DNA of 64,000 nucleotides from Echinometra lucunter. Taxonomy: Eukaryota; Echinodermata; Echinoidea; Camarodonta; Echinometridae. The translations under genes were made by a program, and so were the position numbers. The stretch's first letter is position 1; each line of letters opens with the position of its first letter. The notes below the pieces were generated by a model. The model did no database searches and was not told where the DNA came from. It was given only the letters and a program-made list of their open reading frames with translations. Location: assembly GCA_029962745.1 (NCBI GenBank), contig CM057154.1:2259031-2323030 (forward strand), in the 5' to 3' direction. Positions 1-8,182 of the stretch are shown piece by piece.

Positions 1-112
1 AACTGTCACTTGTGGATCCAGGGTCTTTTCATTGTTGCACAGGTCTTCATCATTTTCATCACATTCTAAATGGGACGGAAGTTTTGGGATGGGGTCTACC
101 ACCCTAGAACTG

Positions 113-319
113 CTATATGGATGTCCTGGACTCACTTGTTGTTAAAGCTACCCAACATGTTTTGTACTTAGGTGGGATGATACAGCCTATTCTTGGCTGC
201 TGTCCATGGAGACCGGCCTCACTTAAGGTCTCTTTGAGGGTTTTAATTGATATTTTGTGTCTATTCTTGAAGGATATGTTAGGAATGGCTGTTGATTCAA
301 TTTTTTTCAGTGTTAGCAA
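113..319 (-). pseudogene. Degenerate Tc1/mariner-like transposase fragment
   Basis: The 68-codon minus-strand frame contains a segment (ISIKTLKETLSEAGLHG) that resembles the second helix-turn-helix of Tc1-like transposases, where a 'T-v-r-r-L-x-x-a-G-L' pattern is followed by a basic linker. No DDE catalytic domain follows, because the frame runs into the inverted-repeat arm at the window start. It is therefore a remnant without function. The assignment rests on motif resemblance only. Confidence 0.4.
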
Positions 320-359
320 TCTTTTTCACAATTTTTTCATGCAAGGCAAGAAAGTATGA

Positions 360-904
360 CTGCATTCTGGAAACACAATTAGGGTTCTTTACCCCGCATA
401 TGGTAATGCACTGTATGCTGGAAATATGGTATTACAGTAACCATGGTAACTGGTTTTATACACTATAGAAACAGCTATTTTTCCCTTTCCTCTTCTTTTA
501 GCACATTAGGAATACCTAGAAATGTTCATCACATCTAATCTGAGGGAGAGAGGGGTCCAGAAAGCTGTTCAGGGAATTATAAGCTCTAGCAATGAAAATG
601 CAACAGATCCCAAAAGTTTACTAGAAGTATCACATAGCGAAGAACTGTTTCATAGATATGATAAATAACTTAAACTAGAAATATATCGTTTAGCCTAGAT
701 CTCAAAGATCATAATAAAGACTGACATCAATCAAATATCCACAGATGTGATTCCATAATCAATCAGATCAATAATGAACCAAAAATATGATGGGGAACCC
801 TTAGAAAGAAACATTAAAATAGGCAGATCTTCATGAAAAACAACCGAGAAAATGGCTATTCACCCCTTCAAAGTACACATTATTTAACAATAAATGCTTC
901 TTGG
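360..904. other. AT-rich DNA, no gene seen
   Basis: This is the spacer between the arms of the inverted duplication. I see no convincing ORF, RNA gene or repeat unit here. Confidence 0.6.
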
Positions 905-1052
905 ACATCAATATTGTAGTTCTAGGGTAGTAGACCTCATCCCCACACTTTCATCCTACCAAGATTGTGAGGAAAGTGATGAAGAACTGTGCAACAATGA
1001 AAAGACCCTGGATCCACAAGTGACAGTTTCCATGGCGATGGAGGAGCGATGA

Positions 1053-1554
1053 ATGTCACAAAGAAGACTTTCTAACAGGTAATGACAATTTGAAATATGG
1101 TTTGGAAGCACAAAATCAAAATGAATACTTTGTTTTAAATATATTTGTCTGGGGTATGAATAATTTTGCAAAAGGCCAAAAATTGATTATTATTATTACT
1201 ACATATCTAGTGTTATGCAAAATGAGGTAATTCCTAAATCATCGTCAATTGACAAGAGAATATTGATGTTACTACGCTAGGGACCAAGTTTTGCAATACC
1301 ACTATTCATCTGTGAGAAAAGAGCAAAATACTAAAAAAAAATATCACAGGGGTATGAATAATTCTGCTGTTAACCGTATGTATAATCATTGAGGAATCAA
1401 TTCAGAACTAAGAAAAAATAACTTGTAGCTAAATTCAGGTTCGACTTTTTCTGTCACACACTTTTTATGAAAAAGAGATATTTAAGTTATTATAAAAACG
1501 AAAAAAAAAATCACGAAAAAGCCCCCCCCCCCCCCTCCCATCACAAAGATCGAC
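1053..1554. other. AT-rich DNA with A and C homopolymer runs
   Basis: No gene is visible. A poly-A run and a run of about 15 C lie at 1500-1536, just before the left end of a degenerate hAT-like element. Confidence 0.6.
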
Positions 1555-3301
1555 CAGGGTGACCAGACGTCCCGTGTTTTACGGGACTGCCCCGTATTAG
1601 AACTATTTGTCCCGCGTCCCATTCGATCTTCCCCGGGACGCAGTTTTGTCCCGTATTTCAAACTCTGTTGAAACAAGGGAATATTTAGCCACAAAAAGGT
1701 AATATACTATATTTAGAAATGATGCATAAGGAAGTAGAAATATTTTTTTAAAAATTGCTCGCTCCCTTTGCTCTCTCGCTTAGTTTTGAAAGTTCTTTAT
1801 ACTTTGGCAAACACCACAGTCTGCTATAGCTGAATTGTACTTTACTAGAAGATATCATTATACATGATAATACATTATATTTCATTCAAAGAATGAGCTT
1901 GGACGTTAGACTACTATTAACTTCCCTGTGCTCCCATCAGCCCTTAAATTGCTTGAGACCTCTAGCCCCTATTATCGAACAGTATTTTAAAAGCGAATCC
2001 TTAATCCATTCATGAAAGTAATTATTTGAAGCCTAAATTTGACCAGCTTTTCTTCTTCGAAATTGGCAATACCAGTATTTTCATTTATTGCTACATTTTC
2101 TCATAAGAAGGCACGTATTTGAACTGAATATGAATGGACAGAAAGTTTGTTGGGAAGTTAAAAAGTTGCCACTTCGTATGGAAAAGCAGTTATTTTGAGC
2201 TTTCCATTGTGTTGCCTATTAAAGGATTAAAGTGCTTACTTTCCCTTTTAAAAGATTTCAGCATCAAATGACAAATACTGACGCAACGAAAATGGGCACG
2301 ATATGTATGGAATGATACTTTTTGCTCTTTCTGCTCAGGTATTTGAAATGGGCTCTGCATCAAAGGTTATAGGGCCAAACCACACAATGTGGAATTCTGT
2401 CACGAATGGATTAATTTTTGCATGAAAAGGTAGGGGCAAAATATCTGGAAACCACTGAGGTCCTACACACTAGAAGTACCTACTTCGGTACCTCTTTTTA
2501 AAGAGAAGGCCACCCATTGAATGGGAAAGGAAAACGAAAGGTACTGATCTGTTAGGAATAATACTATTTTTATTCTCTCCCTTTTTCTATCAAAGTAAGA
2601 ATAAATATTGTAGTTTAAGAATTGGTTGATTACAGAAGTGATAGGAAGCAAATAGATATTTTTGGCCTACAAATTAAAGTTATGGTATATGCTTGCAAAA
2701 TAATATATGCTTGGCCATGATGGCAGTAAACAGATGGCGGGGAGGGGATCAATAAAGTGATCCTTGAATGCATTTGATTTTAACACAACTCACAGTATAC
2801 ACCCAAAGGCCATGAAGGGATAATCGATATTACAGTTACATGTCTGTCTGTTTTAGTTTTTAGTTTTACGAATGTGCAAACGCCTTTCTAAACAATATCC
2901 CCCTTTAAAACTTTTGTGTCTGAAAGATAATCTTGCCAGGGGGCAACAGCTGTTGGGTATTTTTCTAGGGGGGATCAATTCACTAATTCGAATTCGTTTA
3001 TTCATTTTTTTTGGTAATCAAATTGACAGTATAATTTCTTTGTCACTGAAAACCTGATCGATAAACTTCTTACAATACTATGCATCTACTGCAGTCGAGA
3101 ATTCCTGTATGCTACGCTTTCCCCTTCTGAGAATACCTCTGTTTATCTACTTTTAGAGAGGCAAAATATTTAATTTCAAATTGTTTATCAATTCTCCGAA
3201 GTTTTGCTCGCTCCTTCGCTTATCTCCCTATATATGCCCCGCTCTGCACAACCTTTGCCTTGAAATGTCCCGTATTTCAAATTCAAAAGCTGGTCACACT
3301 G
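1555..3301. mobile_element. Degenerate hAT-like element
   Basis: The left end reads CAGGGTGACCAG and the right end reads CTGGTCACACTG, giving 12-bp inverted ends with one mismatch and starting with CAG as in hAT elements. 'GTCCCGT' motifs occur near both ends in inverted orientation. No clear 8-bp target duplication is visible, perhaps because a small foldback repeat abuts the right end. There is no transposase. A TTAA-type MITE is nested at 2005-2410, so this element is the older of the two. Confidence 0.45.
2005..2410 (-). mobile_element. TTAA-flanked MITE, copy 1
   Basis: A 406-bp unit sits directly between two TTAA tetranucleotides (2001-2004 and 2411-2414). Its inverted ends are TCCATTCATGAAAG and the complement of CTGTCACGAATGGA. 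Length and internal sequence match the copies at 54808-55215 and 47703-48112. TTAA target sites with short inverted ends are typical of piggyBac-type (or Kolobok-type) non-autonomous elements. It has no coding capacity. Confidence 0.75.
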
Positions 3302-3477
3302 CCCACGAGCTCGACACTACGCGATCCAATTTTGACCTGGTGTCGAGCTCGTGGGCCTATTTTATTTAACGGTGTCGAGCTCAAGGGGGCCTTGTTCACT
3401 TAGTGTCTAGCTCATGGGCCGTATGACCCGTGGGTTTATGACTCGTGGACCTTTTTTTCAGTGTCTAGCTCGTGGGC
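3301..3477. repeat. Small foldback repeat (GCCCACGAGCTCGACAC)
   Basis: A 17-bp sequence at 3301-3317 recurs perfectly inverted at 3340-3356, and with one change at 3461-3477. The segment between holds further partial copies of the same words. It can fold into alternative hairpins. It lies between the hAT-like remnant and a G-run fragment. Confidence 0.6.
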
Positions 3478-3600
3478 AGGGGCGTAGACAGCGGGGGGGG
3501 GGGGGGATGAGGGGTAGGCATCCCCCCACCTCACAAAGTGGGGGGATGACATGTACAATCATCCCCCAGGTTTTAGGGAAGGATGTTTGCTTACAATTAA
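3478..3600. mobile_element. G-run transposon fragment
   Basis: GGGGCGTAGACAGC followed by a long G run and an inverted C-run/G-run pair resembles the termini of the 'GGCGTAAATCC + G-run' MITE family seen at 4228 and 34887. Only one end is recognisable. Confidence 0.35.
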
Positions 3601-3629
3601 ACTGAATTAACATGTTTAGAAATTATAGG

Positions 3630-3960
3630 AACAGCAATAATGATAATAATTATAACAACAATAACAACAACAACAATGATGATGATAATAATAATAATGA
3701 TGATAATAATAATAATAATGGTAGTAATAATGATAATGATAATGATAATAATAATGATGATGATAATAATAATAATGATAATAATAATAATGATAATAAT
3801 AATGATAATAATAATGATAATACTACTACTACTACTGCTACTACTACTACTACTACTAATAATAATGATAATAATAATAATAATGATGATAATAAAAAAA
3901 AAATAATAATGATAATAATAATAATAATTAGTAATGTATTATTGTTGTTATGCTTATGAT
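3630..3960. repeat. AAT/GAT trinucleotide microsatellite
   Basis: About 330 bp of AAT units mixed with GAT, AAC and ACT triplets. It is open in several frames, giving poly-Asn/Asp and poly-Ile/Met reading frames that are not genes. Confidence 0.95.
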
Positions 3961-4227
3961 AATAATAAGAGTTATCATCATCATCATCGTTAATGTGACT
4001 GAAATGATCATTACTATCACAACTATATCGATCATTATTCTGATTTATATAGTATTACTTTTGGGTAATTTCGGCGCCGTCACAATTTTTCTGAAGTGGT
4101 GTAACAACAAAACTATATAAAAAAAGATAGATAACGTGATGCAAATATGCAATAATGTGTGTCAGTCCATATTCTATATTCGTTTGTAACGGTGCGTATA
4201 TCTTCTATTTATGTCTGTGCATTCGGT
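3961..4227. other. AT-rich spacer
   Basis: Short ATC triplet runs and AT-rich DNA; nothing else seen. Confidence 0.5.
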
Positions 4228-4650
4228 CATTGGCGTAAATCCGGGGGGGGGGGATGGGGGATATATCCCCCTCACTTTTTTTGAGATGGGGATGGCGTGT
4301 ACAAATATCCCCCACCTTTTAAGGAAAAATGATATTTGAATTAATCAGTTAGTACAATTTTAATAATCTGTCAATAACAACCATCATATTTTAGAATTTC
4401 TATTTGAAAATGCGATTGAAAACCAGAAAAGTGGTTATTTTTCACTCGCTCGCTTCGCTTGCTCATCATATTTTAGAATTTCTATTTGAAAATGTGATTG
4501 AAAACCAGAAAAGTGGTTATTTTTGGCTCGCTCGTTTCGCTCGCTCATCACATTTTAGAATTTCTGTTTGAAAATACAATTAAAACACAGAAAATTAGTT
4601 ATTTTTGGCTCGCTCGCTCGCAAAATAAAAATTAAAATGTGTGTAAGGGG

Positions 4651-4652
<2 letters not shown>
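4228..4652. mobile_element. hAT-like MITE (GGCGTAAATCC family), 3'-truncated
   Basis: It begins CATTGGCGTAAATCC followed by a G run, like the complete element at 34887-35436. Inside are three tandem monomers of about 82 bp starting near 4383, 4464 and 4546, each ending in alternating GCTCGCTCG/CTTCGC words. The right terminus seen in the complete copy is missing; the sequence instead runs into a (GT)n tract. Confidence 0.65.

Positions 4653-4683
<31 letters not shown>
4653..4683. repeat. (GT)n microsatellite
   Basis: A run of about 14 GT dinucleotides. Confidence 0.95.
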
Positions 4684-4685
<2 letters not shown>

Positions 4686-5117
4686 TAAAATACGGTCTCA
4701 TCGTTTTTATACATGCAATGTAACTCCATATCCAGTTAGAAAATGAAATATGTCCAGGAGAGAGAGAAAGAAAAATTTTATTACCTGAATGAAAGAAGGT
4801 GGAACATTGAGAAACGGTGGATGGGGTGGGGGGGGGGGCAGTAATGTCTATGGGTGAAAGAGAGGAGAAAAGCGATAGAAACTGCATTGGTGGAAAGAAA
4901 AATCACTTTATTCAGATAAGGAGAGAAAGTGAAAGAGAAAGATACATTTAAAAAGTGAGAGAAACTGGAATAGAAACCACGCATTTTCCCCCTAAAATGA
5001 AAATAAACACGTCATACAGTTTGTCCCCCCCAAAAAAAAACGATCTGCATGTGAGTATCAATTGTAAAAGAAATCATTTTGCAATATGTAAATGTATTGT
5101 AGATTATATCTCTCCCA
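4684..5117. other. Upstream part of the TRIM unit
   Basis: The stretch at about 4750-5017 (ending in AAACACGTCATACA) is similar to 31815-32085 upstream of TRIM copy 4. The matching continuation in copy 1 resumes near 7447, after AACACGTCATACATG. Roughly 2.4 kb of other repeats (5018-7447) therefore separate the two halves of the upstream region in unit 1. No gene is seen. Confidence 0.5.
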
Positions 5118-5393
5118 ATCATTGAAGACCCTGTCTGATTCGGTCCAGTAGTCACGAAGAAAATAATAGGGATTTCTGTAAGTCCGACCGGCGTCCAAGT
5201 TTGAACAAAAGGGACCCTCAAATCACTATACAAATCACACTCATCTTTGAATGGTTTGCAAGGGAAATCACAATTTTTATGTTATTTGTTCTATTGTTGT
5301 CATGGCATCAGATTGTTTATTATCACAGTTTTCATCAGTGTTGTTGTTTTTCTGTTGTTGCAAATAAAGGGAATTTGGTTATGTTTATGGTTG

Positions 5394-6055
5394 TAGAGGT
5401 GTCGTGGTCTAGTATGTAGATCTCGTGGTCCGAGTTCAAATCCCTGCCGCGGCACTAAAGTCCTTTGACAAGATATGAATCTACATTTGCCACTCTCCAC
5501 CCGGGTGCTAAATGGGTACTCGGTAGGATGCGAAAGTCACTGTGATTGTTCAGCATTGTGAGCGCCTGCAAAAGGGGTATGGTGGACATGAATTACGTTC
5601 GACAACAGGTCATGTGCGACGTGAATTTCGCATCCCAGGTCCTGAACTTTGCATCCCAAGTCGTGAAATTCACGACCCGCGATGCGAAATTCAGGACCCG
5701 TGGCGCAAACTTTGCATCCCAAGTCGTGAAATTCACGACCCGCGGTGCGAAATTCAGGACCCGTGGCGCGAACTTCGCATCCCAGTCCTGAATTTCGCAC
5801 CGCGTGCGTGAATTTCACGACTTGGGATGCAAAGTTTGCACCACGGGTCATGAATTTCATGACCTCGGATGCGAAGTTCAGGACCTGGGATGCTAAATTC
5901 ACGCCGCACATCACCTGTTGTCGAGCGTACTTCAGGGCTACCATAAAGGGGCCTGCTGGAATGCTCCTAGGGAGTGGAGAAGGTGCATACAGAAATATGA
6001 TATTTCTGTAAAGCGCTAAGAGACTCTCTTGGAGATGTGTTATAAATTCAGAATA
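5394..6055 (+). mobile_element. tRNA-derived SINE, split by a foldback element
   Basis: The head has a tRNA-like promoter: a box A-like TGGTCTAGTATGTAGA near 5406 and a box B-like GTTCAAATCC at 5434-5443. The body continues to 5577, is interrupted by the 5578-5945 element, and resumes after 5951 with a tail containing TGTAAAGCGCTAAGAGA, a word common in invertebrate SINE tails. The tRNA part does not fold into an intact tRNA, so it is not annotated as one. Confidence 0.6.
5578..5945. mobile_element. Foldback element with 6-bp target duplication, copy 1
   Basis: The element starts TATGGTGG and ends with its complement. It is flanked on both sides by AAGGGG (5572-5577 and 5946-5951). The terminal arms include TACGTTCGACAACAGGTCATG in near-inverted form. 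The interior is built of short words such as CGTGAAATTCACG and TTCAGGACCCG repeated in both orientations, so both strands are open by chance. A second copy is at 29735-30149. The superfamily is unknown; 6-bp duplications are uncommon among DNA transposons. Confidence 0.75.
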
Positions 6056-6714
6056 CTGTTAGGATTTATCGAAAACGAAATATATCATGAATGAGAAGAT
6101 ATGAGCAGTTTTCACAGTTTTTGAGATGTTGGCCATTTTGTAAGTTTAAATTTAGTGATTATAAACAAAATAATGAGACTCTCTAATAAGTGCCTTGCCT
6201 TGATCTTTTAAAGGAGTTTTTATTTACATTATCTGGAACAATCTTTGTTGAAACAGTATGCATAATTTTAAAAAGATATGTAAACTAGTCTCCTGTGAAC
6301 AATATACTTTCATTTTGTGGATACCAAGGACATCCAATTGATGAAAGTTAGAGAAAGTTACCAATGACGTGCTTTAATAAACTCCCTAATCATTTGTGAC
6401 TATTGGACTATAGCAATAATAATTACCTATGATGATACACCACTGCAATAACGATCATAGCAAATCAAAACAAAGCGATTTCCTTTGTAAACTAAAGGAG
6501 TGTCCATTGTGCTCTGAGTTCTTTATATCTGTCAAAACTTGGACGGGAAGGACTTACAAAGTCCGTTTCAAAAATCTGCTTTTCTTCGTGACTACTGGAC
6601 CGAACCACACGGGGTCTTCACTGACCACGTATGTTCACTCACTACACAGTGAATGGGCGGTTCATGAGCGTGGTCATTTTGAATAATTTGGCCCATTGAT
6701 GTGGAAATGAACCT
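6056..6714. other. AT-rich DNA, no gene seen
   Basis: Apart from the right inverted arm at 6535-6625, nothing recognisable is present. Confidence 0.55.
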
Positions 6715-6864
6715 AGGCCTCATTTCATAAAACTTTTCATTAGTAAACAACTGGCACATTTCTATGACAAAATTTGCTCTCAGCCTATCAGATGCAAGGA
6801 TTTCAGTAGCTTATAACAGTTATTGCACTTGTCATTGATAAAAAGTTTTCTGAAACAGGGCCCT
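6715..6864. mobile_element. Short MITE (AGGCCT...AGGGCCCT ends)
   Basis: The 150-bp element has inverted ends AGGCCTCATTTCATAAAAC and the complement of CTGAAACAGGGCCCT. Its centre (TCAGATGCAAGGATTTCAGTAGCTT) matches, inverted, the centre of the element at 50129-50266, placing both in one family. Confidence 0.6.
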
Positions 6865-6984
6865 GATCCCCGACACCGATCTCCAGTGCCCACATTGTAA
6901 AAGCTCACCTCCACAATGAGAATTTCACCCTGTTTTTCACTGCATTTTGCGTAAAATTGAACGATAGAAGCGGATCGATTTATA

Positions 6985-7137
6985 TTCCAGTGCGTAGTAC
7001 ATCTATTTAATGTATGATTAAAAAAGCAATATAGATAAAATGCCTTCCTCAAGGACATAAGTGCCGTGTCGCGGATCGAACCCCCGATTCTCCCGTTTCC
7101 AGTCAAGTGCCTAAACCATTCGACGACGACACAGGTC
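6985..7137 (-). mobile_element. tRNA-derived SINE, unit 1
   Basis: On the minus strand, 7137 to about 7050 is tRNA-like, with a box A-like TCGAATGGTTTAGGC and box B-like GGTTCGATCC. It is followed by a short body containing AAGGCATTTTATCTATATTGC. It is repeated at the same place upstream of TRIM copies 2 and 3, so the insertion predates duplication of the unit. Confidence 0.6.
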
Positions 7138-7140
7138 CTA

Positions 7141-7805
7141 ATATGCGAAATAGCGCCATCTCCGAAGTAGAGAATGCCTCTTTTTTTTTCTCCTTTCTTT
7201 CCTTTTTTTCTTTTTTTTTTTCAATATGTTTGTAGCTGAGTATTTTTCGTTTGTGGTATAAACAATGCAATACGTAATTGAGTTTTCATATGATATTAAT
7301 TTTAATAAGAATATTTCTTCTCCATTTTTTTACATTAAGGAACAATCTGAATTAACGGAGAAAAGGTATCTGATTAAAGAGTCCTTGATGCTTGCCGATA
7401 ACTGATTTCTCGAACCTTATTACGGTGAATACAACTAAACGAAATGAAAACAAACACGTCATACATGTCATAAGCCAGCTCAGCCGAAGCTCACAAACAC
7501 CTCATAAGCAAGCCTTACTGCATGCGTAGTAAGTCACGTGATTCGGTGGGAATTGCCAAGTACCATAAATGGATCATTCTGCTGTAGCTCTGAATTGTAT
7601 TGAAAGAAATATCAGTTCTCTATTGTTAGATTGCGCACTTGTTGCATGTTAGTTGCATGGACTACGGAATGTTCAACAATCATGCAAAAAAATTACGGTT
7701 GAGGTGAACCCGGAAATGCTATTACAGAGTATTCTTTTTATTTTCACCATCATTTACTTATTTCGTCGAGTGAAATTTGGTTAATGATTATATTGTTGGA
7801 TTTCG
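7141..7805 (+). promoter_or_regulatory. Upstream region and 5' UTR exon of TRIM copy 1
   Basis: This segment is conserved upstream of all four copies. It contains the E-box and kappaB-like site (7535-7557) and ends at a strong splice donor (TTCG|GTAAGT at 7805/7806), so its distal part is a non-coding first exon. The transcription start is not evident, and no clear TATA box is seen. Confidence 0.55.
7535..7557 (+). promoter_or_regulatory. E-box and kappaB-like site, TRIM copy 1
   Basis: CACGTG at 7535-7540 is followed seven bases later by GGGAATTGCC at 7548-7557, one base away from the kappaB palindrome found in copies 2 and 3. The spacing to the ATG (about 635 bp) is conserved. Function is inferred. 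Confidence 0.45.
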
Positions 7806-8172
7806 GTAAGTTTTGTTTTAACTTACTTTGTTGACATGCATACTGGTGTCTTGTTCTATAACTTAATGAAAAATCGTAAAAGAACCAACGATCTTTCATC
7901 GTGCTCACACAACTTGGAAGTGAAATATAAATATGCTGCTGAAAGCAAAAATGATTAAACATGTTAAATGTCAATATCACAAGCGGAAATTTATTGGGTT
8001 AATGTCGTACATCAGAATTAGTGTAATGAGAGCTGTAGTAATTCGGTTGGGATTATGTTAATGTTGCATCATAGTGTTATATGCAGTTTAACAGAATTTG
8101 GATAAAAAATTAAAGAGGTTATGCACTATGTAGTAATTTCATTTATTCTGCCTTCATTTTTTAAAAATCCAG
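7806..8172 (+). other. 5' UTR intron of TRIM copy 1
   Basis: The donor GTAAGT at 7806 and the acceptor CCAG ending at 8172, preceded by a T-rich tract, are preserved at equivalent places in all four copies. The first coding ATG lies 10 bases into the second exon. Confidence 0.7.
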
Positions 8173-8182
8173 ATCCTTGATA

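Larger units (their letters stand above)
1..1027. repeat. Long inverted duplication with about 125-bp arms
   Basis: Bases 1-126 are repeated in inverted orientation at about 905-1027 with scattered mismatches. Both arms stay open in the same relative frame and encode a similar acidic peptide containing SSRVVD and NNEKTLDPQVTV; many of the differences between arms are conservative. The right arm reads as a 52-codon ORF at 894-1052 on +, the left arm on -. This may be a foldback transposon or an inverted copy of an exon. The left arm begins at the window edge, so the true outer boundary is not visible. I do not recognise the peptide. Confidence 0.6.
5120..6625. repeat. Inverted arms of about 85 bp flanking a SINE
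   Basis: The complement of 5120-5206 matches 6535-6625. Both contain TTCGTGACTACTGGACCGAA and AAACTTGGACG with a few differences. The arms enclose the SINE and the foldback element nested in it. This may be one larger inverted-repeat transposon with nested insertions. Confidence 0.5.

Noticed and set aside
3612..3959. Asn/Asp-rich and Ile/Met-rich frames
   Set aside because: Readings of the AAT/GAT microsatellite.
5537..5944. Repetitive frames with FASQVVKFTTR-like units on both strands
   Set aside because: They arise from the palindromic words of the foldback element; both strands are open and nothing indicates translation.
7050..7137. Possible tRNA gene on the minus strand
   Set aside because: Box A and box B are present but the stems do not pair properly and SINE body sequence follows; it repeats with the unit.
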